From NCBI GenBank assembly GCA_029582155.1, contig CM055895.1:18032787-18096786 (forward strand): 64,000 nucleotides of DNA, read 5' to 3'. This document shows positions 26,301-40,600 of this stretch, piece after piece. The position numbers and the translations under genes are program-made. The notes under the pieces are model-generated. The model was not told the origin of the DNA. It saw only the letters and a program-made list of their open reading frames with translations, and searched no databases. This DNA is from Panopea generosa (Eukaryota; Mollusca; Bivalvia; Adapedonta; Hiatellidae). How positions within the stretch are numbered: position 1 is the first letter of the stretch; each line of letters starts with the position of its first letter.

Positions 26301-29300
26301 GGAAACAGTGGTTAGGTAAACTGACCGTCTGTTATCCCTTGATGGCATAAACATTATGCTTAATATTCAATCAATCAAGCAGTCAATTAACTGAAACTAA
26401 AGGTTAAGAATTAAGATCTCTCTTGTTTGTTTTGTTTCTATCGCAACCCGGAATGGTTTCCATGTAAAAATTAATTTGTACCCAAGCTTGTTATTTTCTT
26501 TTGATTCAAAATTACTGAAAACCCAGTCTTTGAAGTTGTATGTCAATAGTTTAAACATAACATTTACCTATGTTTTTTGTGTGTGTGGGGGGGGGGCTAT
26601 AAACAACAATAACTGTTTAAAAATTAAATAAAATTTATTCTAAGAAAAGATGTTGAAGATTTGCACCATTTATTTTTCTCTTCATTAGCAATTTATTTTG
26701 TAAGTTTATCAAATTCCTTTTGTATAATCACAAGGTACACGCCAGGTTTATAAACAAGTACATGTATATTAAATTATTTATGAAACAAACCAAAACATGA
26801 AAAGCAATAAATTTAATAGAAGTAATCTACAATGTAACTTCATAAAAGTTAGTTGTCAAGTGTGAACATCTGAAATATGAATTTAAAAAATAAAGATAAT
26901 CAGTGTTCATTATATTCAGTATGCTGGGTAAGGATCATAAGGTTGACCTTGAATCATTAGTAATTAAAGGTGACGAGTGACAATACCTTTATTGATGTTA
27001 TATCATAAAGGTGATAACTTAATTGTTTGTTTTTTTAATGAGATCAGTAAAGATATTTTTCTTTTTTCACTGTGTAGTTATATATCTCAAACTCAAAACA
27101 TATATCTCAAAAACTGTGTTATCTCAAAATAGAACATTTTGTCTGTGATTGTATCCTAAAATCATTAGTATTTGATTGGCTATACTCCTCAGTAATTCAG
27201 AATCAAAGACAGCTACCACCACTGAATATATACGTATGTCTCTGTCAGGTCTGGAAGTAGTTATATCCCATGTGTGCATGACATGAACTAATGTGTGAGA
27301 TTGTAAAAAATATATTGTAAGAAAAAACAGTTATTATACTCAGGAATGCGTTTGATTGGTTTGCAGTAAAATAACAGACAGATTCATTGAACAAAAACTA
27401 ATGTACTGATAAACCAAACATGAATTCAAAAACTGGTTCCCAAATATCATATAACCTGATACTGGTTCCTGAACAGACTCACTGCATGGTGCTACTGCCC
27501 TATGATCATGATGACCGCTACCTATCGTCATCAAAATAATCATCATTGGTAGTAGCTAGATTTGGTTAGCTCAGTCGGTAGCACATCTGACTATCAATCT
27601 AGTCTGTCGACTATCATTGAATCATGAACTTACCAATCATTATGGACTGATTTTGGTTCCCAAATATCGTGAACTTTTAACAGTTTCTTATCATTATGAA
27701 CTTATACTGGTTCCCAATAATAATGAACTTTAAATTGGTTCCCCATCATTATGAAATGAGATACTTGTTCCCAATTTTTAAACTCATTATGAACTTGTAC
27801 AGGAAACCAAATACTTGTTCCAAAACAACATTATCATTTACTGGTTCCCAGACATTCTCACAATCAATTAATCTGCATGTGTACATCCCCTGCCACTTTT
27901 TGCCCCCATATTTTGTCCCACAACATTACATACTGTATGTGGCATGTTATTTTGTCATGATGCATTAGTTAAACACTGGGAGTGAAGAATGCGCCAGGCT
28001 GGTATATGCACAAATGTAACAAATGTTTACATAATACATTCAGTTTACTTGTGATGCTGCAGACGCAATACATTGGCCAAGGTCAAAGTAGACTGTACGC
28101 CATTTCAATGGCTTTGCTATTCACGTAGCATTTGCAATTAAAGTGTTACTGCAGAAATCTAGCTTTAAATACTAAAATTCAACAGTGTGAAAAGTTGAAT
28201 TTATCAGCAAAACAAAACGCTGTTTGTAATCATAATTTGAAATTATGTCATTCTTCATTCCCAGAATCCTTTGTTGTGTTTCTAAGTGTTGCTCAGCACT
28301 CCTGTGTTCATAAAAAAAGAGAAAAATCAACCGTAAATAATAAATTAATTATTTATAAAATGGATATTGGTTTGCTTTAAGTCATTTGCTTTTTACTCTT
28401 TTTTTTTAAAGTCATTTTATATGAAATGTCTGCTGACTAATATCTGTATTATTTATTTTGCAGTCTGCATGGAATACTGTAGGTTGTCTTTTATTTTCAT
28501 CCCAGTCTGTGCCTGATGATTTATTGTTGTGAGCAATCTAGGGAGGCTAAATGAACAGCAGAAAATATTCTCTCTGTTGAATGAACCAATCTTACTCTTT
28601 CAGAAAAAAGGAAATAAATGAAGGATAGTGTCCAGACTCACATAAAAATGTTTCTGAGACATAAAACGAATGATTACAACTGTCAGTAATTCCTGATAAA
28701 GGACAGCATTAATCTCGTTTGCTGGTTAATCTCCTGTTGGCTTGGCAGTGATACATCCTCAAGACCAGTCATCAATAGTTAATATTACACTTAACTAATT
28801 CTGTCTACATTATTGTCTCAATCATTGACATAAAATATGTCTAATTATTCACCTATCCCATGTAAAGCTCTCCAGGGAATTCTTTTATGACAATTATTGT
28901 TGATAAAAGTTGTGTTCAGAGATAACAGCAGAAGATAACCAAGTCAGTCGCATGACTTTGAACCATTATGACATTTTAACATACATGAGCATCCTGGGAT
29001 TTTCATTGATAAAAGTTCACTTGTCACATTGTTTTGGGAATATCCAAATTCCACTGACATTTTCATGCAGGCATCCATTATTTATAGATCTGAATGTTAA
29101 ATAATGCATAGCTATATAATTGTTACATAGCATGTATGCACATGGGTGCTGAGCAGTGCAATAATAGAATATACTGATCATTAATCCAGTGACTGGTTCT
29201 CAAATTTCCTCCTACGAAGTACCAGTCTGGTGTGTAATATAAACAAAACCTGATCCAATTTATGTTTTGAATTGCTCTGTTCTATATTTTGTCAACTTGA

Positions 29301-32300
29301 TATCTGGTGTTGAGTGAACTCATTTCTCAGTTCGACTCTGGAATGCAATAATCGAAACGGGAACCATGTTTAAGGTAAATAAGACAGCAGCTGGTTCCAA
29401 CAAGGAATCTATAAATCAATGTGATAATGAACCAGGTACCATGACCTTGTCACATTCAATAAAGTCTGGTTCCCCTGATGATAACAATGTAACATGTACA
29501 GTAAATGAACCCAGCTCTCCTCATCACAGTGTGACAAGTTGCAGCAGTATTAAGTTTGAATTTTTCGACAAGGAGGAGCAAAAAAACAGAGAGGAATATC
29601 GTGGCCGAGTGGAAAAACATTATTGCAGACTTATTGAGGAAGAAAATTTATCACCTGAATCTGCAAGTGTTTTGAGTGATGCATTTGCAGAAGCAGAGGT
29701 GCGAGCAAAATACGGAAATATCAGAAAAGGGTCAGAGGTTATTCCCGAATACCACACAGGGATTGATAAAACAGTATGGAAAGCGATAGACCACCAGCGG
29801 TCGAAGTCTCTTGAGCGACTCCGATCACACAGGAAAGACGGGATGACTGATAGTGATAAAACTGATAAATTTGATAAAAGCAATACAACTACTCTACACT
29901 TGTCATTAAATATGGACAAATGGAGGGACTCAGTGGATGTGAATAATGATCTTGACAATAGAGGATGCAGGGAAACCAGTGATCACATGAGAAATGAGGA
30001 ACAAGACTATAATAGTGGTCCTGTTAAATATGAAATTGTGAAGACTAGTGATGACCCTAGGAGAAATGAAGATGATGATTCAGGAAGTACTGACCAGGAA
30101 CATGATGTGGAATTGGATCTAGAATCAGAAGAAGGGCTGACAAGATCAGAGAGTGAGACTGATAAAGATAGTGGTGAAAGTGATAATGACGAGTTTGATT
30201 TTAAACAAGATGGACAGAGGGAGTGGAAAAACAAGAGGGGAGATATTGCAATGGATAAAAGTATGGAAGCTTGGATTGGGTCTCCAAAAAATGGAGGCAG
30301 AGACAATGGGGAAGGGACAGGGAAAGAGTATTATAGAGGAAAGATAAAACAATATCAGGCAGCAAAAGAGCGTGGAAAAATTACAGAATTGTTGAAGATT
30401 AGTGCAACAGTACCTAATGCTTCACCCACACCGATGGATTACGATGCTGATGAAGAGAGTAGTTTTAAAGAATCTGTGCAGTCTGCAAATCAGTCAATGG
30501 AGGAAGATTCGCTTGACAATTGGTCAGATAAACAGTATGAAAGAAGTGAGGACAATACATTGACAGAAGACAGCCCAAGAACAGATATGTCTCATAAAAT
30601 TTCTTTCAAGCCAATGTCAAGTCGTAGCTCTGTTTGCAGTGAAAAATCTCGAGTTGATCATTCCACTTACCAGTGCTACACGGCTGGATTGTTGCATTCC
30701 AGTGGAAAATCTGATAAATTCCTTAAACTTCAGAAACATTTTGCTGTGTTGGAACGAGTTTCAGCAATTGAAGATAAAACTAGACTTACAGCAAGTGCTG
30801 TATCATGCAAGGCGGATGATCCAAGCGCAAATACCGAGCTTTTTGCCAAGTACGATGTTCAGAGTCTAGAAGAACTGCAATGGCTGTATCAAGAATTAAG
30901 TGAAGCTCAGAAAAATGAAGAATTTTTTTACGATTTGCAAAAATTAGCTGTTTTCCAATGGAAACCTGCAAGGGATTATGGGTTAAGAAGAAAAGGGAAA
31001 TCTCTTGGAGATTTGAAGCAGTTTTATGAACAGTTAGATAACGAAGAGGAAAGTCCATTGCCAAATACTTTCTTTAATAACGCAATGAAGGCAGAAAAAC
31101 ATAAACAAACTGAAACACTACGTAACTGGAGAGATGGTGGCACTACAAAGCCAAAATATGGCAATAAGAAAATGGTAAGTTCACCAGTTCCACCTAGAGC
31201 TCTGCATGGAACAAACATACCAGAGAAGCTTAATGATTATGAGATATATGTTGAAGCAAAGAAACAAAGTAGAAATATGGATGATAACCTGGAAACACCA
31301 GAAAACCTTCACATCAGGTCAATTTCAGCACCATACACAAAGCACCTTCAAGAGGAGACGAAACCTAAAAAAGGTCACAAAAGGTCAGATTCTTCAAAAG
31401 GTTCAATGTTTGGTAGGAGCCCAAATCCTGATAAATCGGAGAAGAAGTCTAAACCAACTGTGGTAGAAGTGATACCGGTCCAGCGTCCTGTTGCACAGAA
31501 ATCTCAACTCTATAATAAGATTATGTCTGGTCCTCATGACTTTGCAAGTCGCATAACCACAACAGATTCTATTTCTCGACCAATGCAGTCAAACCTTCAT
31601 ATTTTCAACTCATTGGAAAATCCTCAATATCAAGCGTCTATTAATCTTGATGAACCATTGCAGATACGTAAACTTTCACGCGGACGGTCAAATGATAATT
31701 TCATCATCCAAAAAGATGCAAATGGTCAATACTCAGTTACAACGGCAGATAGTCTAGCAAGCAAGCATCTAGAGCAGAGAAACCAAAATCTAAGGTCACC
31801 TTTAAGTGAAGGTCAAAATATGGTTTCTGTTCCTTATGCTGAGATGCCGGGCAAAATAGATAACATGACAACACAAAATCCGGAGGGTTCTCGTATTACA
31901 AGCGTGGGTGTGGTCAGTTCACAGTCTATGCCAAGTTTGAATAGACCAAGCCCAATGCGTCTGAGACGAAGTTGTGTAGATCAGTCTCCTATCCCCACTG
32001 TAAGGTCTGCTGTTGAAAATATTGAACATACATCAGAAAGAAATAATTTTGTTAACTCGCAAGAAAAGGACCAGAATGTATTGAACTTAACCAAAAATTA
32101 TATGTATGGACCACAAACTATTCCAGATTTACTTGAACATCAGCCAACATTTGAAGAAAAAAATCAGTCCAATCGTCATCATGAAGAAGAAAGTGACAGT
32201 GAACAATATGAAGACAACTTCATTGAAGTACCACAACAACAGTTTACAACAGAGGTTACTGTGATGCCACTTACCTTAAGTGAAGATCCACCCAGAAATA

Positions 32301-34616
32301 TTGCAACAAGCAAGCCAGCACTGAAACCTCCAAGTTTCAAAGTTAGAGATTTGCGACCATTGGCACAAAACAATGAATTTACCAGAAGTCAGTTTTTAAC
32401 AAAGGTTAATCTCGGATCAAAAACAACATACAATGATCTGTTCGGAAGTGAAGGAAATGAAGAAACCCCTGTCAGATTGCCTCGTAAAGATTCAGAGCCA
32501 AGGCTGTATGAACCAGTTGTTGGACAAATCTTTCAACGGAAATCAAGTAAAGAAGCAAAAAATGAACAACTTAATGAAATACAGAGAAGTTATTCTGGGG
32601 ATATCCGGAGAAATAGTGTGAGTAGTACAGACACATTTATTGTGAAAGATAGTGATGATGATTCTGAGCTGCCTTCTGTGAGGCTGATGACCTTAGATAC
32701 AGCCAGGAAAGGGGGTTTCCATAATAAAGAAATTTCCAAATCCAAGTCAGTACCAGCTTTGAATGAGGAGAATGAGCCACATCGACCAAGATCTGCTAAG
32801 TCACATACGAGATTGGACAAAAGTTACAAGACTTTGGATGAGTCAGGAAGACATTGCATACCAAGGATGGTGAGTGGAGACTTGACAGATATACAAAATA
32901 AGTACAGTCAAGAAAATAGGTTTGGTCAACAATTGGCTAGCCTCGAGACACTCAGCTCTGAGAGTTCATCAGAAAATAGCCTTACAAACAGAAGTGTTGA
33001 GATTATGAGAGTAAATAGAAAGGACAGTTTTGAAGGATACATGCCGTCTGAAGAAATTGTTAAAGACATGATGCGGTCTAATGAATTGTATCGTAGGTCT
33101 GAACCTCGCGAGAAACCTAAAACACCATCACTCGTAGGTAAGATGGCCATGGATTATTTGGAGGACCTGGGTTCCGAATGGGAAAATAGCAGGAATAAAA
33201 GCAGAAGTAAAGATAGTGTAAACTCTCAAGGAAGCTCAGAAAATGTGACACTTCCAAATTTACAGCCTTTTGTCGGCTCTGAAAAGACAACAACTCCAAA
33301 TAAATGGATACCAGTGTTGGAATCAAAACCGCCAAATATGGTTACGGAACCTCTGAAACGATCTGACAGCTCAGAACACTTAAATTGTGTACAATCTGGC
33401 TACGATGACTCGGCCCCTCCGCCATTGCCTGTAAGAAATAAAATTACTGACACAGAAATTGTCAAATCTATGCCAATTTTGTCAGACGACAATTCTGTTT
33501 ACAAAAAATACCTCACAATGCCACGAAAGTCAAAACAAAGATCAGATCAACAGCCGATGGAAGGATATAGTGTAAACTCAATGCCTCGGATGCGTACTGA
33601 CAGACAGACAAACAGAATAAGAGATGAGCAAAAGTTTGAGGGTCAAAAGTCAGATTTTGGTAAGAAAATGCACACTCCGTACACAAAACACTCAATGTCG
33701 TAACGATATTACTGTTGTTTTCATGTAAAGTAAAAATACTTTTTTTTTTTATAAATTCTCAAATTTATTTGACAAAATATAAAATATTACGAATATTTAG
33801 CTGAGAAAACAAATGAATCGGTTTGATACTAAATGTGATACCTATTTCCAAAATAGTTGTTGTGTATGGTGCTTAGCGTCGCTTTGAACAATTTTCTAAG
33901 TATTCTAAGCACTGTCACACTGGAGTATCATGCCGCAGACACTTGGTTTGATACCCACCCAGTCACATTATATTGACACCGACCAGACCTAGAACTCTCC
34001 TCTTGTGAGGAAGCTTTTAGTACTATTCTTTGGTATGACTCCAAAATAGTATAGGCCTCTTTTGTTTTGATTAAAATAAAACGTAAAACAATGCAAAATT
34101 ATTTTCTTTGAATACATTAAACAAGTAAATTTTACCTGCTTAAATAAACCTATTTGTAAACATTTTGTGTTCTTCAACAACCAGAATCCAGATGATTAGA
34201 ACTTTGACATTTTTGCAGTGTTTTTTTTTTAATTAACAGTTTAGAAAAATAAACAAGTTCTAAGAAAGAAAGTATCTTATTTTACATGAAATAAACTCTA
34301 TTTTTAGTGGTATGTGGTCCTAGTGCTTTGTCTTGCGTTGCAGTGTTGTTTTTCTATCATTACTTTATTATGTAATATATTTTGAAGCCCCAGATATGTG
34401 CCATGTTACATTGGAATACTTTTTGTAGATCTCAAAATGTGAACAAATTTTGTCATGGCTCACAGTTCAACATTTCATTGCCAAAGTAGCACACACAAAT
34501 CAAAAGTAGCACACACTAGTCCATAGTTACAGGTCACTTACCATGTCATGTCCATCTATATTTGTTTCCTACTTGATCTTCATTTCCCCATGTTTCTGGA
34601 GGTTGAAGAACTCATT

Positions 34617-34660
<44 letters not shown>

Positions 34661-37600
34661 TATTAGTAACGATAAGTTGTCTTCGAACATTTCCAGTTTT
34701 ATGCATCAGATTAGTTTCTGCTAATTAATTTTAGCTTGATCATAAAGAAAGCCCAAAGCTTATGAACCTCTCTCGAGATGCATGCATACATCAAATTTAA
34801 TTATTATAATAGTGTTTATTTGATTACAAGAGAAGATACAAAACATGTTATAATATCTATTTACAATTGTTCATAAGCACCAATAAATCCATCTGCATAA
34901 TGAAATTTTAAGGAGCAGATGTTATTCAAGGTAGCCACTTAGAAAATGATAAAATAGATGATTCTGTCTGTAAAGTTATGAAATATGTACATAAAACTGT
35001 TTTTAAATAATACAATAATTTTTTTATTCATGTAGAATATTTTTTTAATGTTTCGTTATTAATTAATAGTCATAAGTACACTTGATGTTTTGCCCTGTTA
35101 AAAAGAAAAAAAAAATGGCCATGAACACAAGATATTTTCTTGGGGGGAGGGGGGATTTTGTGACAATAAAATTTATAGCATCAAGAAATATACAAAATTT
35201 ATAGAATATGAACTTTTCTACCAAAAAAACAAGTGTGTACTGGTAATTATAGTTTTGAATGAAAAATGAAGATGAATGATTGAATGAATGAATGAATGAA
35301 TGAATGAATGAATGAATGAATGAATGAATGAATGAATGAAAATGCTTGATAAAATGGACCGTGAATTAGTACAGGTACTAATCTTTTTTGAAGTCCTCTA
35401 AACAAAAATGAAAAATAACATGTCAATCAAATAAAATTATTGACAAATATAACTTCAAATAAACAACACTTGCCCTAAATTGATGTAAAATAATTGAGCT
35501 AACATAAAATATGTATTCTCATATGAATGGGCACTCTTCACTACTCAGTCAATATTTCACGATTATGCAGAATGTTTTTGGTTTTATTTATCTTATTATA
35601 ATTGGGTGAAGAAGATAAGAAGTAACTGTATATATAATCAACTAGCATATATTTTTTGCTTATAATTTATGTGTCTAATAATGAAATATGAAAACAGCTT
35701 TTGTTCATGTCTTTATGTATATCCTTGCGTGTTTCCTTTTGTTTCATGCTAGGGTATTTCACTGTGCATGTTCTATGTATCTTTTGTTAAATGTTGGAAA
35801 TCTCCATTTCAATAAAATGTTGTCTGTTTGATGTCATGTCATCGTGTCGTCATCCATGTCCTCTATAATTTTGGCATGTTTTGTACTGTTTTGAATGATT
35901 TTATAACTTACGTTGTTAGATAGAATCCTTTCTTGTCAACCAATTTTTGCAATCATTTACATTTTCATTGAATCTTTGCAGATCTATGTAAACAAATGTT
36001 TCAGTATGAAACTTTTTATTTTGAATGACAAGTTACATATTATTTTTTCAAAACTTTAGTAATGTTAACTATAGAATTGTGACAAAGGCTTATTTTCCCA
36101 GTACATGGTATATTATAACTTGAGGTGTGAGCCGCCATCGTATATATATAGCTACACATAGGCCTGCACTTTTTCCCAGAAAAATAGTCTGATTTAATTG
36201 AAATTTGGTGTGTTTTATATAGATAAAATACACAACGAAAACATGAGAATGCACAATTGACATTAAACAGTAAAGAAATTCTAAAAAATTAAAATTTTTC
36301 CGAGCTACTCCCCTGCAAGCTTCCTCTCTACTGGCATTTTATGGTCTGACACCAGGTCAACCACCTGGTCACAGAATGACGACTTCACAAAAGATGATTC
36401 ATTTTCATGATTAAATTATTTTGTATACTTTAAATGTTGCATAAATTTTGTAAAAAACAATACATGGTTTATCTGCAATGACCCATGAAAATGATCTTGA
36501 ATGCATGGCCTATATTTATCCTGTTGTTGTATGTTTCCTATTTTTCCCTCTTTGCATGTTGTAGAAAAAGTCCAGAGCCAGCCGACTTCTCCATCATCTT
36601 CTTCATCGAATGAACCAATCAAAAAGCCCAAGACAAATCACCAGCCAATCACTAAGTCCCACACAAACCATCTACAGTCACAACCAATCACCAAGCACGA
36701 TACATTAGATAAGTCGGACTCTACCAAGTCAGTTTATAGGACCAGCGGTCCAATTCTCTCGGGCTATGTTCCCAATCCACCAGTAAGAAACCCATTACGC
36801 ATCACAATTCCAGCATCCAAACCGTCTCGACCGCGACTTCGGAGTAATCAATCTGCGGCACAACAATTGGGGGTGAAAAGTCCCCCACCAATGAAAACTA
36901 ATGGAGGTATAAATCTGGAATATTTAGTTATTTAATAGCACTTTTTTTTTTATATATATACTTTTCTTTCAATAATAAGTAGCAAGCATATTGCCATTGT
37001 AGGCAATTAGTGTAGCTTCTATTAAGGGATAGCATTTCAACATTTTAAACATGGTTTATTTATTAAAAAAAAAGCTCTTAACGACCTGGAAAATGAGGAT
37101 CCAATAACTGCTCTGAATATTTAGAATATTTATCTCCCACTTTGGCATCATTTTTTTTTTAGAAATTTGGGAAAAGCAGAAGAAATTTCAATTATAAATA
37201 ATAGTCAGAATGTTTGTATTCACTTAAGGCTTGCTATGATTTGCTGTGTTTGCTTTGTTACTGGTGTTTGATTCATTTTGTCCCATTAGTGCAATAAGGG
37301 ACCAAGTGTATATGAAATGAGGCACTTAGTACCTTTTTGCACCATTGAGGTGATTTTTGTAATGTTGGTAAACTCTTCTCTTTTCTTTTTTTTTTCAAGA
37401 TCGAGTTATTTTAATTTATTGGTGTTTCATCATTTTAAATCAAATGACTAGCTTAATAACTACATTGTATATAATATTTTATGTTTGTTTGTGTTAATTG
37501 GCGATTATTAAGACAATTAACCATTTGTTGATGTTTGACAGTTAAAATGTTTGCATGGGTTTATTTAATTAAACAGTGGATGAGGAATGTATAGATAATT

Positions 37601-40600
37601 ATGGTGAGTATGAACTGCCGAGGGTACAGGAATATACAATAATATAGTTTCTTGTCAACACCACTAATATACATCCCCCATGACAGTCACTTGATCCCGC
37701 ACCCAGTCAGCATTTTTGAATGTCCAACTTGAGAGAATAGGAAGCGTCTATAGTGAAAAACCTGAAAAGCAGTTAACATTCATTTTAGTTTACTTCTATA
37801 TACAGTGAAACCTGTCTTAAACAGCCAGTCAAGGGACTTGGCAAAGTGGTCTTTTAACACAGGTTGTTGCTTAATACAGGTTAATTAATTTTTGCTCTTT
37901 AGGCATAGATATGGGAAAAAGCAAATGTGGCTGCTTAAAACAAGTGGTTGCTTAAAAGAGGTGATTGCTTACACAGGTTTTACTGTATTTGATTACAGTC
38001 AAACATGGTCATCTCTATTAAGCAACCACTTGTCTTAAAATGCCAGATTTCCTATTTACCATTTTATAATTTTAGTTTTAATCAACCTGTATTAAGCAGC
38101 CACCTGCCTTACAGGTTCATAAATTTGGTCTTTCCCATCGAGTGGCTGCTCAAGATAGGTTTTACTGTACAATTAATGATAGACAATTTGAAATTGAAAT
38201 AAGATACTCAAATAAAAGGTTTACATGCATGCATAGAATAATCTGCATAGAAATTAGTCAAACGAGAAAATTTAAATATGAACTGAATTAATATATCAAT
38301 TTGTTAAAAACAGGTTAACATGCATGAACATGCAGGTATTAACACAACCGATAATCTGCTGATGGATTGCAGTTTTTTGTATTAATAGTAAGATCATTGA
38401 GAAAAAAACGTGCATCTATCATTATATGATATCATATATATATATAAAAACATTGTCAAACCAGAACTCAATAAAAATAAGTTTTTTCAGTGTTTTTTGT
38501 AAAAAATGATGGACTGATCATTTTTTTGAGGAATCAGTGTATCTTGGTAATATTTTTTAACAAGAAATAAGTTTAACCATAAAGGGGGGTTAAGGGGGGA
38601 GTGGGGCGGATTCATACAGAATTTAAATACTGTTGCTTTGAAATATTTATTTTCATTTTTAGTTTACCAGGACGAAGTCCAACGAGAGCTATTGTCATGA
38701 CCCTGGCGTCGTCCGTAGACACCCAGGTTAAACTTTTGCAATTAAGTTTCAGTTATCTATGCAACTACTCATTGGATGTCAATAAAACTTCACATGTGTG
38801 TTTACCATCATTAAAGGAACACACAGAGACAAGGACCATAACTCTGGGTTGCATTTTGGCACAATTATGGCCCTTTTTTTACTTATTTTCAGGTCAAAGT
38901 TTTTTATCACGTACGATATCTATGCAACCACTCATTGGATATGAATGAAACTTTGCATGTGTGTTCACCATCATCATTGAAACACACAGAGACAAGGACC
39001 ATAACTCTGGGTTGCATTTTGACAAAATTATGGCCCTTTTTTTACTTAATTTTTCAGGTTAAAGTTTTTTATCACATAAGATATCTATGCAACCACTCAT
39101 TGGTTCGATATGAATGAAACTTCGCATGTGTGTTCACTATCATCATTTAAATACACAGAGACAAGAACCATAACTCTGGGTTGCATTTTGGCAGAGTTAT
39201 GGCCCTTTAAGACTTAATTTTTTGTCTGTACACACCCAGGTTAAACTTTTGCATTTAGATGCGTTTAAGTTTTGGTGTTTGCCTCCAATTTCAATCTTTG
39301 CATTGGTGGTGAGTTTTATCCCATCGGCAAGCTTTGTTGTCTTCTGACAACTCTTGTTGTAAAGTGGAGCTTTGTTTTAAGATTTGGAGATGCTTAATAA
39401 ACCTTGGAAGAGAAATAAAACAATGCAAGGCCTGCCTGCTTCATGTTTAAACTTCATACTCCATCGCATGCAGAGATAAAGCGAGCTCATATAATCAATC
39501 GCAAAAAGTAATTACAGTGCTTGCATGAATCCTACACACAATTTTAACACTGAGTGCGAAGGTTCTAGGGAAATTTTACATTACATTAATTTTATTGAAT
39601 GTAAATGTATGATGAGCCTGGAATTATGCTTTTGTTGACCTTAATAAAAACCTTTTTCAATGCACATGTGAGCCAATAATTATAATTATAAGATAATTTT
39701 TTTTTATATATATATAAACTGTTTAAAGTTATCTTTTAATTGTTTGTTGATGATTAAGTTAATTATCACAATACTAACATTGAATACATGCAAATGGTCA
39801 TTTGTCTGTATATGGGATAGCCCAGTTACCTCTATATGGGAAAGCCCAGTTGTCTCTATATGGGATAGTCCAGTTGTCTCTATATGGGATAGCCCAGTTG
39901 TCTCTATATGGGATAGTCCAGATGTCTCTGATTGTCCAGTTGACTTTATATGGTATAGCCCAGTTGTCTCTATATGGTATAGCCCAGTTGTCTCTATATG
40001 GGATAGCCCAGTTGTCTCTATATGGGATAGTCCAGTTGTCTCTATATGGGATAGCCCAGTTGTCTTTATATAGGATAGCCCAGGTGTCCGATATTGAATA
40101 TAAGCCCATTTGCCTGTATTCAAGATAGACCAGTTATCTGAATGTGGGATAATCCTGCAATCTCTATAATATGGTATAACCCAGTTGTCTATATAGGATA
40201 GCCCAGTTGTCTCTATATAGGATAGCCCAGGTGTCCTATATTGAATATAAGCCCATTTGCCTGTATATGGGATAGACCGGTTGTCTGAATGTGGGAAAAC
40301 CCTGCAGTCTCTATATGGTATAACCCAGTTGTCTCTATGGGATAGCCCCGTTGTCTCTATATAGGAAAGCCCAGGTGTCCGATATTGAATATAAGCCCAT
40401 TTGCATGTATACAAGATAGACCAGTTGTCTGAATTTGGGATAACCCTGCAGTCTCTATATGGTATAACCCAGTTGTCTATATAGGATAGCCCAGTTGTCT
40501 CTATATAGGATAGCCCAGTTGTCTCTTTATAGGATAGCCCAGGTGTCCTATATTGAATATAAGCCCAGTTGCCTGTTTATGAGATAGAGCAGTTGTTTGA

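Larger units (their letters stand above)
24549..29330 (+). other. Intron 3
   Basis: A 4.8-kb intron holding two adjoining foldback elements (25633-26034), a tRNA-derived SINE (26090-26390), a SINE fragment (27562-27602) and a degenerate array (27415-27850). The remaining AT-rich stretches (24720-25630, 26400-27400, 27860-29330) show nothing supportable. A short acceptor/donor pair near 28463-28482 fails on phase and was rejected as an exon. Confidence 0.65.
33660..36564 (+). other. Intron 4
   Basis: The first 44 bases keep the exon 4 frame open to a TAA at 33701-33703. The intron then contains a reversed SINE-C copy (33855-34060), a (CAT)n run, a (TGAA)n run and AT-rich sequence. AATAAA-like hexamers occur in many places and do not identify a poly(A) site alone. 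Nothing else is recognised in 34070-34600 or 35345-36560. Confidence 0.65.

Noticed and set aside
28463-28482. Possible tiny exon after TTATTTTGCAG in intron 3
   Set aside because: Leaves in phase 2 and fits neither exon 4 nor any other downstream phase-1 exon.
29620-33695. Several minus-strand and alternate-frame ORFs inside the giant exon
   Set aside because: Shadows of the long + strand frame; the codon pattern and phase-consistent splice sites support only the + strand reading.
36501-36564. Upstream methionine of the exon 5 ORF as a translation start
   Set aside because: Lies before the acceptor at 36564, and phase matching to exon 4 favours splicing; the upstream residues (Cys/Leu/Phe-rich) do not fit the linker.
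38601-38948. 115-codon ORF with [18 protein letters not shown] after a TTTTTAG acceptor-like site, considered as a SORBS exon
   Set aside because: The segment is part of a dispersed repeat (the ACACCCAGGTTAAACTTTTG word recurs at 39233). The phase required after exon 5 or 6 reads into a stop within 13 codons.
39704-40414. 236-codon minus-strand ORF with repeated YRDNWAIPY-like peptides
   Set aside because: Produced by a stop-free 24-bp repeat that also gives ORFs on the opposite strand; no gene signals.
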